Positions 1 to 10,715 of a stretch of DNA of 64,000 nucleotides are shown here, one piece after another; the stretch's first letter is position 1, and every line of letters begins with the position of its first letter. The stretch lies in assembly GCA_002390675.1 (NCBI GenBank), contig DGPZ01000102.1, forward strand, positions 56,356 through 120,355, given 5' to 3'. Position numbers and translations under genes: made by a program. This stretch comes from Deltaproteobacteria bacterium UBA4427. GTDB lineage: Bacteria; Myxococcota_A; UBA9160; UBA4427. Under the pieces are notes generated by a model. The model saw nothing but the letters and a program-made list of their open reading frames with translations, was not told the DNA's origin and did no database searches.

Positions 1-1213
1 GTGTGGAAGCCCCACCCTCCCGAATCTCCGTTTCGTTCACGGGATCTGGCGCAGAGCGACGACCGCTGCGCATGCGAACCTGGAAGATGCCGCGCAACTC
101 ATCCGGGTATTCGATGATGACCGCGACGTCGCCACGCTGCCTAAGCAACAACACGACGGCGAGCAGCACTAGAAATCCCGCGGCGCCATATACGCCGAGA
201 CGCTTCTGCTCCTCTTCCGCGAAACGCTGCGCGAAGGGAAGCAATCGATCCTGCACACTCGGGGGTAGTCGATCGACATACGCCACGACGCGAGGATCGA
301 AGACTTCCCAGCCGGGCGCCTCCGCCGGCATCGTCGGCCATGCTCTGTACTCGCCAGACGGGCGCATAAAAGCCTGCAGGTCCAAAGAATTCACAACAGC
401 AGCCCGCGCTTCACGTAGCGAAACCGATTCCGGCACGTGGGGAATCAGCGCATCCAATACGGCTAGGCCGTCGACGAGGCGTCCGTCTCTAATATAGAAA
501 CCTGCGAGGTCGTAGCGAAATCGAATCTGATCCGAAGCGCGACCTGAGGCATCGAGTCCGCGAAGAAACGCGCGCTCCGCAGCAAGTGAATCCCCCTCGC
601 GAGCGAGATTCGCGGCCAGGCCATGCCAGATATCCACTAGCACCGCGTCGCCCGACTCGATCACGGCCGCATACGCGGCGGCAGCTGCCGCGGACCGCCC
701 TGCGGCATCGAGCGCGCGCGCCGATTCGAGCGTCGCTTTTCGAAGAATTGGCGCCCCCGACCCGTGGCCGACATTTCGGCGCGCAATCAGCAGACCGTCC
801 CGAGCCAACAAATCGGCCTCGAGGCGATCGATCTCTCGAGAACGTCGATCCGAGTCCAAAGTAATCGCGGCTTCGCGCCACGGTCCAACCCGCGAGGTGG
901 GTGCCACCTGTAACTCGCCGAGATGCGGCTCGATCCATCGCCAAGGTCCGCGGAGCGCATCTTTCGGCGAAGCACTCGCGGGACCGGCAATCACAACGAG
1001 AGCACCCACGGCAAAGGCACTCACTAAAAAGGCGGCTGCCCAACACGAAGCCCCAGAAACGCCGAATCCCTGGCCGCGCCGCGCGCGAGCCGACCCCCAC
1101 GTCCGAACACCTATGGGCGATTCGGGATGAGTTTCAGAATTGAAGATTCGTTTTTGGGTCTCGTGGGTCGGCCTCACACCGCCTCCACATCCCAGTGCGC
1201 CGGCGAAAGACAT
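1..1213 (-). CDS. TPR-containing membrane protein, C-terminus beyond the window
   Basis: An uninterrupted minus-strand frame runs from an ATG at 1213 to the window edge, about 404 codons without a stop. AAGGA lies 8 bases before the ATG. Residues about 55-80 are a hydrophobic segment ending in an Ala-rich stretch, either a signal or a first membrane helix. Residues about 100-290 are Ala/Leu-rich helices with TPR character, for example RALDAAGRSAAAAAAYAAV and LAANLAREGDSLAAERAFLR. A second hydrophobic helix (YGAAGFLVLLAVVLLL, about 350-366) is followed by a basic segment containing VIIEYPDELRGIFQVRMR, the start of a further domain that is cut off. I do not recognise a specific family. A scaffold or assembly role is only suggested by the TPR-like helices. 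It is divergent from the PAS gene at 1395. Confidence 0.7.
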   Translation of the reverse strand, partial: MSFAGALGCGGGVRPTHETQKRIFNSETHPESPIGVRTWGSARARRGQGFGVSGASCWAAAFLVSAFAVGALVVIAGPASASPKDALRGPWRWIEPHLGELQVAPTSRVGPWREAAITLDSDRRSREIDRLEADLLARDGLLIARRNVGHGSGAPILRKATLESARALDAAGRSAAAAAAYAAVIESGDAVLVDIWHGLAANLAREGDSLAAERAFLRGLDASGRASDQIRFRYDLAGFYIRDGRLVDGLAVLDALIPHVPESVSLREARAAVVNSLDLQAFMRPSGEYRAWPTMPAEAPGWEVFDPRVVAYVDRLPPSVQDRLLPFAQRFAEEEQKRLGVYGAAGFLVLLAVVLLLRQRGDVAVIIEYPDELRGIFQVRMRSGRRSAPDPVNETEIREGGAST

Positions 1214-1394
1214 CGGACAGTCCTTCGAGGAGGCGCAGCTGGGGGTCTGGATTGGTAAAAAATCATGATAGCGCCTGCCGAGCGTAGGGGCGGTCAGCTC
1301 TGTGCCTTAGGCTCCTTCACGCCCGCAAATCTTCTCTACATGTATCTGAAAACACTGAACATTCTATCAATCCAGTATTCAAAGCACTGATTCC

Positions 1395-3218
1395 ATGGGA
1401 CTTTCGCCTGCATGCCGTTTCAGAAATGTGCAATTATTTACTCGGAACCCAAACCTTGGAAAACACCGATCGATGCATACCCAGCGGCCAGAGCTGAGAA
1501 TCGAAACTCTCCAAGACCCGAACTTAGTCTCGGCGCGTTTTCTGAGCGAGCTCTTTTGCACCTGCGAATCGCAGGGATTTTCTGCGCCGAAGCTGGTGGG
1601 CGATCTCCCCATTTTGTTAGGCGAAGGCGGCGGCGTGATCGCTGCGGTCGAATGGAACGTCTTCTGCGACTTCATGCGCCGCCTCGGCCATGAAGTCGGT
1701 GGCGCGCGTGGACTCGAGCGCTGCGGCGAAACGCTGGGCCAACTGGCTCCGGCCCGCGTGCTTAACAGCCTCGCTGGCATCGCCGCCTCCCCTCACACTC
1801 TCTACCAGGCTGCGTCCGGCTGGGTCCTTCGCCGCGAGATTCCAGGCATCGAAGCGCAGATCACCAAGATCGATGACGGACATTTCGAAATAGAAGCCCG
1901 GATCGCCGAGGGGCTACGCGAATGCCCTGAAATTTTCTATTTCATGGCTGGCGTTGCCCGCGTGCTGCCGCAGGCGATCGGCCTAAAAAATGCGGTCGTC
2001 AGCTGCCTGGTCGAACCTAACGTCGCTCGGTACAAGATCGCCGCTCCTCCGTCCCTAACAATTTTGGCCCGAGCCAAGCGCATCTTCCGAACAATTTTTT
2101 CGGCCGGCTCGGTGCTCAACTACCTCGAAGATCAACGACTTGAACTTCACGCAAAGAACGACGCACTCCAAAGCGCAAACGCTGCCCTCGAAGAGAGCGA
2201 GCGGCGCTACCGCGCAATCACGGACACCGCTGTCGACGTTCTCTGTGAGGTCGATGCAACGGGACGCATTCTTTATGTGAGTGCATCCGTAGGCGACCTC
2301 ATAGGCTACTCACCGGAGCAAGTCACCGGAAGTCACTACCGATTGTGGATTCCGGGAGAATGGCATGACCGAGTCGAAAAAGCCTACGAGTTCCTTGTGA
2401 GCCTGCCGCCTGGCCGCGCGACGCAGGAACTCGTAAAGCTGCACGCCTACGAAGGTCCGCCTGTTCTCGCCGAACTAACGGCACGCAGCTACGACACGCA
2501 TCTAGGCGAACGTCGCGTCGTTGTGATCATTCGAGATCAGAACGATCGCAAAAATACGAAGGGCACTAAGAGAGCGACTACTATTGAAGCTCCCCATGAA
2601 ACGACTACAGAAATGGCGCACATTGTCGAACGGGTGATGATCGGCCACACGGTCAGCTTGGATGAAGCGCCGCAACCTCAATGGCTGGAGACGCAAAAGC
2701 TGCTCCGCGATGTTCGCGATTCATTCAGAGACTTGACTCACGGCTCAAAGCGGGACCGGGCCGGCGCGAATGGCATTCTGCGCGACGTGGAAATTGTGTC
2801 CAACTCGGCCCCCGATGAAATTTTCGCGAACGAAGAGCTCCTCACCTCCGCGCTAGCGGGCCTCCTCGACTGGGCCGCTGCACGGGCCGCAGAGTCCCCC
2901 CTCGATCTCGAGCTTCCCAGGCAGGCGGTGCTCGCAATTCGCGTCAGGCTCTGCGTTAAAGCCCTGCTCCAGTCAGACGGTCAGCCGTCGATGCATTCCG
3001 AATTACAGTCCGAGGCATCTGCGAGTATTGTTTTCGAGGTGGACGCCGGGATCGCTACGGACATGGATCTCGATCCAGCAATGGACTCGCCGGCGTCGCA
3101 GCTCGCCTTCGAAGTCGCGGCCGATGCGGTGCGAGGGATGGACGGACGACTCTCTGGCGAAGCTGGCAAGCGCCGGATCACGCTGCCCCAGCCCACACGT
3201 CCGACCTCATCCCGTTAG
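1395..3218 (+). CDS. PAS-domain sensory protein with degenerate histidine-kinase-like C-terminus
   Basis: A 607-residue soluble protein. The N-terminal part (about 40-225) is a helical domain I cannot name. A coiled linker follows (about 240-270, ending LEESERRYRAITDTAVDVL), and then a clear PAS domain at about 271-385, with ATGRILYVSASVGDLIGYSP and a terminal VVIIRDQNDRK. The last 180 residues echo a sensor-kinase core: NEELLTSALAGLLDWAAARA recalls the N-box region, and AFEVAADAVRGMDGRLSGEA recalls the end of HATPase_c. No H-box phosphoacceptor, N-box Asn or G-box glycine motifs are evident, so kinase activity is doubtful. The start is unsure: ATG 1395 has no clear Shine-Dalgarno, and ATG 1473 (MHTQRPEL) is an alternative. 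No response regulator is adjacent. It converges on murA with a 41-base gap. Confidence 0.75.
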   Translation: MGLSPACRFRNVQLFTRNPNLGKHRSMHTQRPELRIETLQDPNLVSARFLSELFCTCESQGFSAPKLVGDLPILLGEGGGVIAAVEWNVFCDFMRRLGHEVGGARGLERCGETLGQLAPARVLNSLAGIAASPHTLYQAASGWVLRREIPGIEAQITKIDDGHFEIEARIAEGLRECPEIFYFMAGVARVLPQAIGLKNAVVSCLVEPNVARYKIAAPPSLTILARAKRIFRTIFSAGSVLNYLEDQRLELHAKNDALQSANAALEESERRYRAITDTAVDVLCEVDATGRILYVSASVGDLIGYSPEQVTGSHYRLWIPGEWHDRVEKAYEFLVSLPPGRATQELVKLHAYEGPPVLAELTARSYDTHLGERRVVVIIRDQNDRKNTKGTKRATTIEAPHETTTEMAHIVERVMIGHTVSLDEAPQPQWLETQKLLRDVRDSFRDLTHGSKRDRAGANGILRDVEIVSNSAPDEIFANEELLTSALAGLLDWAAARAAESPLDLELPRQAVLAIRVRLCVKALLQSDGQPSMHSELQSEASASIVFEVDAGIATDMDLDPAMDSPASQLAFEVAADAVRGMDGRLSGEAGKRRITLPQPTRPTSSR

Positions 3219-3245
3219 GCGACCCACAGGCTCTTCTCGAAAGGT

Positions 3246-3258
3246 CCGCTTCGAGCGG
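3246..3258. terminator. Small hairpin between convergent genes
   Basis: CCGCT-TCG-AGCGG forms a 5-bp stem in the 41-base gap between the convergent stops of the PAS gene and murA. There is no strong T-tract on either side, so termination is only a guess from position. Confidence 0.25.
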
Positions 3259-3259
3259 T

Positions 3260-4540
3260 TCAATCGGCTTCGCGCACGATGTCTGCGCCGAGAGACCGTA
3301 ACTTTTCTTCGACGCGTTCGTATCCGCGATCCACTATCTCTGCGTTTTGCACAACGCAGGGCCGGGAAGTCGCGCAGAGTGCCGCGATGATCATGGCCAT
3401 GCCAGCGCGGATATCCGGACTGCGCACAGTTTGCCCCCGCAGCGGTGATCGACCAGAGATGATCACTCTATGCGGATCACAGATGATTGCGTTCGCGCCC
3501 ATCTGAATCAGCGGATCCACGAAGTACATACGCCCCTCGAACATCTTCTCGAAGAAGAGGATCGTACCTTCGCTCTGCGTCGCGAGGACAAGAAACGGAC
3601 TCATCATGTCAGTCGGAAATTGCGGCCAGGGGCCGTCATCGACCGAAGGAACGGCGCCGCCCGCGTCCGGTTGGATTTTTGGCGTCTGTCCGGATGGCAG
3701 TACTATGCGGTCGCTCTTGATCTCGAGTTGGATACCGAACCGCTCGAAGACACGATTCATCATCCAATAATGACCGCGCACGGTGTCGTGAATCGTGATG
3801 CCGCCGCCGGTCGCGGCGGCGAGCGCGAGATAAGAACCGACTTCAATATGATCGGAGACAACGCGATGGGTCGCGCCGTGCAGTCGCTCGACGCCTGTCA
3901 CTCTCAGCGTATTTGTGTAGAGGCCCTCGATATCCGCGCCCATGCCGATGAGAAGTAAGGCGAGGTCCATCACATGGGGCTCGCTCGCGGCGTTCAAAAT
4001 CGTGGTCGTACCCTTCGCCAGGCTTGCGGCCATCAGGATATGTTCGGTCGCCGTCACACTCGCCTCATCAAAGAAGATCAGCGCCCCTTCCATTCGCTCC
4101 TGTGCTGTGAATTCAAACTCGACTTCGTCCACCGTCACGCCTAGCTGACGCAATCCGTAGAAGTGCGTGTCGAGCCGTCGTCGACCGATTCCGTCTCCTC
4201 CTGGAGGATGCAGCTTCGCACGCCCAAGACGATGGAGCAGTGGCGCGACAAAGAGCACGGAGGTCCGCACCTTCTCACAGAGCTCCGAGGGCAGCGGCGC
4301 ATCCGTCAGGTTCGCGCCCTTTATTGTCACGCGATCATCGAGGCGCGAGACCTCCGCCCCGATTTGACCAGCGATCTCAAGCATCACATCTACGTCGCGA
4401 ATGGAGGGCACATTCTCAAGAACGACCTCTTCCTCAGTCAAAAGCGCCGCGGCTATCATCGGCAATACCGCGTTCTTGCTACCGCTCGCACGGATTTCGC
4501 CCTGCAGCGGCCGCCCGCCATGAATCACGAAACGACTCAA
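3260..4540 (-). CDS. murA: UDP-N-acetylglucosamine 1-carboxyvinyltransferase (MurA), Asp-type active site
   Basis: First committed step of peptidoglycan synthesis: transfer of enolpyruvate from PEP to UDP-GlcNAc in the cytosol. The protein has full family length (about 426 residues; E. coli has 419). The substrate-binding Lys-Asn pair is in SGSKNAVLPMIAAALL. The PEP-loop motif reads PPGGDGIGRRRLDTH: Asp (codon at 4193-4195) replaces the usual catalytic, fosfomycin-reactive Cys of PGGCxIGxRP. The downstream Asp in FPTDMMSPF and FEGRMYFVDPLIQMGA fit the second lobe. I chose TTG 4540 because GGGGAG sits 8 bases before it and the protein then starts like other MurAs (LSRFVIHGG). The longer frames from ATG 4564 or TTG 4570 add residues that the family lacks. 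Cys-to-Asp MurAs, as in Mycobacterium and Chlamydia, are known to be insensitive to fosfomycin. Confidence 0.95.
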   Translation of the reverse strand: MSRFVIHGGRPLQGEIRASGSKNAVLPMIAAALLTEEEVVLENVPSIRDVDVMLEIAGQIGAEVSRLDDRVTIKGANLTDAPLPSELCEKVRTSVLFVAPLLHRLGRAKLHPPGGDGIGRRRLDTHFYGLRQLGVTVDEVEFEFTAQERMEGALIFFDEASVTATEHILMAASLAKGTTTILNAASEPHVMDLALLLIGMGADIEGLYTNTLRVTGVERLHGATHRVVSDHIEVGSYLALAAATGGGITIHDTVRGHYWMMNRVFERFGIQLEIKSDRIVLPSGQTPKIQPDAGGAVPSVDDGPWPQFPTDMMSPFLVLATQSEGTILFFEKMFEGRMYFVDPLIQMGANAIICDPHRVIISGRSPLRGQTVRSPDIRAGMAMIIAALCATSRPCVVQNAEIVDRGYERVEEKLRSLGADIVREAD

Positions 4541-5106
4541 ATTGATCTCTCCCCTCAACCCCATGCTCAAATCAAAAAAGCGGGCCTATGATCGCCGAAC
4601 CTGAAGAATTGAGCCACGCGTTGACTCTGTGAGTTGATTCCACCACGGTCGTTAGGCAGCCTCTAGCCTGAGCTCTCTCTTATCGGCTCATAAGAGGCTC
4701 TATCTGTGAATTGGTTCACACTTGGGCGCATAAATTGGTCCAAAGTCACGCCATCCCAGAGCTTTCCGAATCACAACGCTGGCGAGAAGTCGCCGATGAT
4801 CCTCACTCGGCCTCACTCATCCTGCCAGCCGCGCTCACCGTCACCGGCTGCAGTGATGGAAGCTCCATAAGCAGCTCTCATGGCCGTAGCCTTGGGAATG
4901 CTAGGTCAAGAGTCCGTTACTGCGAATGAGCTGGGGAGTGCCTATCGGCGCTACGAAAATGCAAAGTTCCTCTCGCAACTCTTGCTCGATCGCGAACCGA
5001 ATCTCCCCGGACATAAAGACTTTCGTCGAGAGACTAGACAAGCTCTACGAAAGAGCCGTCGGCGATGCGATCACTCGAATGGAGTCCGCGTCGTAGCCCG
5101 GTCAGG
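4541..5106. other. Non-coding stretch upstream of murA
   Basis: I see no convincing gene here. Two short plus-strand frames (4711-4929 and 4880-5170) lack a ribosome-binding site and recognisable homology, and the second runs into the DUF4399 gene in antisense. The stretch holds a 7-bp hairpin (CTCTTAT-cggctc-ATAAGAG, 4677-4696) and the palindrome at 4705-4720. It lies between the start of murA and the stop of the DUF4399 gene, both on the minus strand, so murA probably has its own promoter here. Confidence 0.5.
4705..4720. promoter_or_regulatory. CRP/FNR-superfamily-like palindrome
   Basis: TGTGA-ATTGGT-TCACA matches the TGTGA-N6-TCACA core recognised by CRP-type regulators, and the symmetry reaches TGTGAA/TTCACA. 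It lies about 165 bases upstream of the murA start, in non-coding DNA. No CRP gene is in the window, so the regulator is unknown. One 16-base match in 64 kb could also be chance. Confidence 0.35.
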
Positions 5107-5619
5107 CTATTTGTTCGCCGTCTCCGCCACCGTAAAGGTAATCTGCTCGGACACGACCGGCGGGTCATGAGGCATATGAAGATGATCCCCCAGCACCAAC
5201 TGAAGAGTATGTGTTCCCGGAGCGAGGTCGAGAGAGACTTCCGTCTGCCCCTTTCCGAAATGTTTGTAGTGATCGCTCTTCGGAATTGGGAGATTCGATG
5301 CGGGCAAATCAGCATCTATGACTAGGTGATGATGCCCCGTTCCGTGCTTCTCCACGCCCGCAGGGGCAACGCCCATTCCACCGAGCCCGAAACGAACAAC
5401 GACCGGCGAAGTCAGCGTCTCGCCATTGCCCGGCGAAATAAAATAGACGCGCGCGTCATCCGGGCTTTCGCTGCGCGGGATCCCGCCCTCAGCGCTCACG
5501 GACAGAGCGCTGAATCCGAGAATGAGAATCGCCAGGACAAGCGAGACCGCCGCGGCGGGCGCCGCAGACAGCTTGGGTCGAAGCCACGTGGCTACCGAGG
5601 AAGTGTGCAATCTGGACAT
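5107..5619 (-). CDS. Exported DUF4399-family protein
   Basis: A 170-residue protein with a long N-terminal signal segment (SLVLAILILGFSALSVSAEG, about 26-45) followed by one small beta-rich domain. Family hallmarks are visible in order: FISPGNGETLTSPVVVRFGL, GMGVAPAGVEKHGTGHHHLV, HFGKGQTEVSLDL, and LQLVLGDHLHMPHDPPVVSE. The many conserved His residues would suit metal binding, but DUF4399 has no established function and I assign none. The upstream part of the frame may be too long; a start nearer the hydrophobic segment is possible. The gene is divergent from the multihaem cytochrome gene across a 226-base region that should hold both promoters, so a shared periplasmic redox role is plausible but unproven. 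Confidence 0.85.
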   Translation of the reverse strand: MSRLHTSSVATWLRPKLSAAPAAAVSLVLAILILGFSALSVSAEGGIPRSESPDDARVYFISPGNGETLTSPVVVRFGLGGMGVAPAGVEKHGTGHHHLVIDADLPASNLPIPKSDHYKHFGKGQTEVSLDLAPGTHTLQLVLGDHLHMPHDPPVVSEQITFTVAETANK

Positions 5620-5845
5620 GGATCCAAAACCTCATTTTCACGATTGGGGGGCTCACCGACTCTACCGCGCAGCGCATCCCACGACACCTGCGACTCCCGG
5701 TCGGCCCTTTGGTCTTGTCTATTTGGTCGGCGATTACTCATCCGACCCTCCGGGACGATCCGAGGGGACGGGTTAACATGACACGCACAGTCTCGCGCCG
5801 GGGGTGTGGCGCGTTTGGAATCACGGATGGGGGAGCCGAATCAAA

Positions 5846-7249
5846 ATGAAGCGATCGACGCAGAATCGGGGACACGTAGAACCGGCAGCGCCCCGCGCCG
5901 CCCTCACGCTCGTCCTTCTCTTCCTCGCAGGACTCGCGCTCTACGCCACCCAGAGTTTTGCCGAGACGCCGGTCATTCCCCAATACGGCCCCGACAAACA
6001 TGAAGGCGTCTCGAGTTGCGATGGCAGCACTTGTCACGGCTCCGCCGCCCCGCGCAACGATCGCAACGTTCGCCAAGACGAGTACCTGATCTGGACCGAA
6101 GAGGATCGACACAGCCAGCGAGCCTACAAAGTCCTGTTGAATCGCGACTCGATCCGGATCTCCAAAAACCTCGGTCGCGAGAAGAAACCGCACCAAGACA
6201 ATCTCTGCCTCGATTGCCACTCGGACAATCCTCCCCCGGATAAGCGACGCTCGGAAAATAACGCCTTCACAGTCACGGACGGCGTCGGATGCGAAGGCTG
6301 CCACGGCGGGGCTGAGCGCTATTTGCGGCCCCACGATTCAGGCAGCACGCATAAGAAGAATATCGAGTTAGGCATGTTCCCGACGGATGATCCCGTCGCG
6401 CGCACGCGCTTATGCTTGTCGTGTCATCTCGGCGACCGACAAAAATTCGTCGACCATCGCCTGATGGGCGCAGGCCACCCGCGGCAGAGCTTCGAAGTCG
6501 CGCTCTTCTCGATCCTTCAACCCTATCACTGGGAACCTGACGACGACTACATCTCCCGCGGCAAGCAGGCCCCGAACGACGTCAAGCTCTGGGCTATCGG
6601 TCAGGCCGTCGCGGTCGACGAGATCATGGACGCCATGCTCGACCCAAACCGAAATACGTTAGGCCTCTTCCCTGAACTCGTGCTCTACGACTGCCAGGCC
6701 TGCCATCATGGCATCGACAAGATGCGAAGGTGGCGACCGCGCAAGAGCACCGGCCTCGGGCCAGGCGTCGTTCGCTTGAACGACTCGAATTTCCTGATGC
6801 TGATCCAAGCGCTCCAGATCGTTGATCCCGCTACCGCCAAACTATTGCGCGCCGACCTGCGTGAACTTCATCAGGCGGCCAGCGAGGGACGCGGCAACTC
6901 AAACACGATCGCCAATAAAATTCGCGGCCGGATCAAAACGGTGCTGCCCAAGCTGCAAGCTTGGAAGATCGATGCCAAGGTCCTTCGAACGCTCTCGAAA
7001 AACATCCTGCGTGAAGCGCTGACAGGAGAATTCGCCGACTACGCCGGGTCAGAGCAGGCCGCGATGGCACTACAGACGATCGTATTCGGCTACTACGACC
7101 AGCAATTATTGGACGATGCCGCGTATGACGCGCTCGAACGGGGTGAACTGACAAAGCTTCTGGCCTCGGTCGACGACCCAGATACATTCAATCCAGATAA
7201 GGCCAAAAAGGCGTTTAAGGCGCTCCAAGGCAAGCTCAACGGGAAGTAG
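5846..7249 (+). CDS. Multihaem cytochrome c, cytochrome c554-like, five haem sites
   Basis: An exported c-type cytochrome of about 467 residues. A signal peptide (ALTLVLLFLAGLALYATQSFA) precedes haem sites in this order: CDGSTCH (an atypical C-x4-CH), CLDCH, CEGCH, CLSCH and CQACH. The C-x4-CH first site followed by four CxxCH sites is typical of cytochrome c554-type proteins. Residues from about 330 are helical and lack haem motifs. Start: ATG 5846 has GGGGGAG 9 bases upstream and gives a clean signal peptide (MKRSTQNRG); the in-frame ATG at 5804 would add 14 non-signal residues. The protein should be periplasmic and carry electrons; its partner is not obvious. The neighbouring divergent gene encodes an exported DUF4399 protein. 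Confidence 0.9.
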   Translation: MKRSTQNRGHVEPAAPRAALTLVLLFLAGLALYATQSFAETPVIPQYGPDKHEGVSSCDGSTCHGSAAPRNDRNVRQDEYLIWTEEDRHSQRAYKVLLNRDSIRISKNLGREKKPHQDNLCLDCHSDNPPPDKRRSENNAFTVTDGVGCEGCHGGAERYLRPHDSGSTHKKNIELGMFPTDDPVARTRLCLSCHLGDRQKFVDHRLMGAGHPRQSFEVALFSILQPYHWEPDDDYISRGKQAPNDVKLWAIGQAVAVDEIMDAMLDPNRNTLGLFPELVLYDCQACHHGIDKMRRWRPRKSTGLGPGVVRLNDSNFLMLIQALQIVDPATAKLLRADLRELHQAASEGRGNSNTIANKIRGRIKTVLPKLQAWKIDAKVLRTLSKNILREALTGEFADYAGSEQAAMALQTIVFGYYDQQLLDDAAYDALERGELTKLLASVDDPDTFNPDKAKKAFKALQGKLNGK

Positions 7250-7541
7250 GCGCTTCTTCGCCAGTATTTTCCGCTCGGTGTGCGCTCGACTGCCCACGAC
7301 CGTTCTGCTCGGCGGAGGGGCCTGCTATCGTCCGCGCCGCTCCGCCCTGTCCGGGGCCTGAGCCCTCGTCGACCCGTCGGCGGTGCTGCGCAACCCAACA
7401 CGAGCCGCAACGCGTCGGTTGTTTGCGATGGCGACTCTAATGAATGCGGCCACGGCACCTGCCACGGCCACCCTGACTGTCCAAACCTTGGGCAAAGCTT
7501 CGCGCCCGGCCACCACGCCAGCGACGATGCGGAGAACGAAG

Positions 7542-8789
7542 ATGCAAATAGGTGACCTCACTGGAGAAAAGATCGGGATCTGCGTATCCGGCGGGCTCGA
7601 CAGCAAGTCCGTTACGGCGCGCTTGATCGAAGCCGGCCTCGATGTTGTCGGGTTCACAGCCGACCTCGCCCAGCCCGATGAAGACGACATCCAGGACATT
7701 CCGCGCCGCATGGCCCCGACGGGCTCCGAGACGCGCGTCGTCGACCTTAAACAATCGATGGCCAAGGCAGCCATGCTCGTCGTCAAGGCGCAGGCCCGAT
7801 ACGACGGCGGCTACTGGAACACAACAGGCATCGCCCGCGCCGTCACAGTGCACGGCCTGCTAGGCGCGATGCAATCCGAAGGCTGCACGGTTCTCGCCCA
7901 TGGCGCGACAGGCCGCGGCAACGACCAGCTACGCTTCGAGCGGTACACGAACGTCCTTGCCCCCAGCATGAAGTGTTATGCGGCGTGGCGCGACCCCCAC
8001 CTTCTTGAGCAATTTCCCGGCCGCAAGGAGATGTCCGCCTATCTCCAGACCAAGGGCATCGAAGCCGCGGTCGGAGAGGCGAAGCGCTATTCAACAGACG
8101 CGAATATCGCCGGCCTCTCGCACGAAGCCGAAGACCTGGAGAGCCTCGAAACCCCCATGACCATCGTCGACCCCACAATGGGCGTGTGGCCGCAGGATGC
8201 GCCGGACAAGGTGGAGGCCGTCACGCTTCGATTCGAAAAGGGCGTCTGCGTCGAACTCAACGGGAAGCAGCTCGGGCAATTCGACATGCTCTGCGAGGCA
8301 AATGACGTCGCTGGCCGAAACGGCATCGGCATCTCGAATGCCCTCGAAAACCGCATTATCGGCACCAAGAGCCGAGGGGTCTACGAAGCCCCCGGCATGG
8401 AACTGCTAGGAACGGGCCTAGCAGCCGTCTACCAGGCGGTTTTGGATCGACGCGCAACCGCGCTCTTCCGCCAGATGTCGACCCTCGTTTCCGATCACAT
8501 CTACGATGGGCGCCTCTTCGACCCGGCGCCACGCGCGGCGCTTGCTGCGATCGACGTGATGGCTGCGCACGCGAGTGGCACCGTCGAGCTCGGCCTCTAC
8601 CGAGGCAACCTGTTCTTCCACAAGTTGACGGATGTCGCAGCTTCGCTTTACAACCCGGCGGACGCCTCGATGGAAGCCAGCGACGGGCTCAACCCCGTCA
8701 GCTCCCAAGGTTATGTCGAAGTGCAGAGCGCGGAAGCACTCTCGATGGCCGGAGCCGGACAGATCGAAGCACCGGCCTGGGAAGAGTAA
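7542..8789 (+). CDS. argG: Argininosuccinate synthase
   Basis: Joins citrulline and aspartate using ATP in arginine synthesis. Of about 415 residues, the N-terminal ATP pyrophosphatase P-loop is CVSGGLDSKSVTARL; Ser-Lys-Ser replaces the common Thr-Ser of SGGLDTS, so this is a divergent subtype. The citrulline/aspartate region has HGATGRGNDQLRFERY, matching the family G-x-GNDQxRFE motif, and the middle has DPTMGVWPQDAPDKVE. ATG 7542 has GGAG about 8 bases upstream and fits the family N-terminus. An upstream extension in the same frame to 7383 is Ala/Thr-rich and unlike the family. The 292 bases before it hold nothing I recognise. No argH or argF is adjacent, so the gene stands alone. Confidence 0.93.
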   Translation: MQIGDLTGEKIGICVSGGLDSKSVTARLIEAGLDVVGFTADLAQPDEDDIQDIPRRMAPTGSETRVVDLKQSMAKAAMLVVKAQARYDGGYWNTTGIARAVTVHGLLGAMQSEGCTVLAHGATGRGNDQLRFERYTNVLAPSMKCYAAWRDPHLLEQFPGRKEMSAYLQTKGIEAAVGEAKRYSTDANIAGLSHEAEDLESLETPMTIVDPTMGVWPQDAPDKVEAVTLRFEKGVCVELNGKQLGQFDMLCEANDVAGRNGIGISNALENRIIGTKSRGVYEAPGMELLGTGLAAVYQAVLDRRATALFRQMSTLVSDHIYDGRLFDPAPRAALAAIDVMAAHASGTVELGLYRGNLFFHKLTDVAASLYNPADASMEASDGLNPVSSQGYVEVQSAEALSMAGAGQIEAPAWEE

Positions 8790-8894
8790 GCGGCGGCCTG
8801 GCCCCTCGAACACCTCGGCGCCGCAGCGCTAGATCGGTGCGGCCACACCGTGTGGGCATACCCCGATATCAAATCGGTCAAGTAGCGCCTAACG

Positions 8895-10715
<1,821 letters not shown>

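Noticed and set aside
489..1100. Open minus-strand frame of 203 residues, Arg/Cys-rich
   Set aside because: It lies inside a longer uninterrupted frame (1-1213) that has a ribosome-binding site and protein-like composition; this one is a shadow.
4880..5170. Plus-strand frame of 96 residues
   Set aside because: No ribosome-binding site or recognisable domain, and it runs antisense into the end of the DUF4399 gene.
8790..8894. GC-rich hairpin CGGTG-x6-CACCG between argG and pckG as a terminator
   Set aside because: Stem of only 5 bp and no T-run on either strand.
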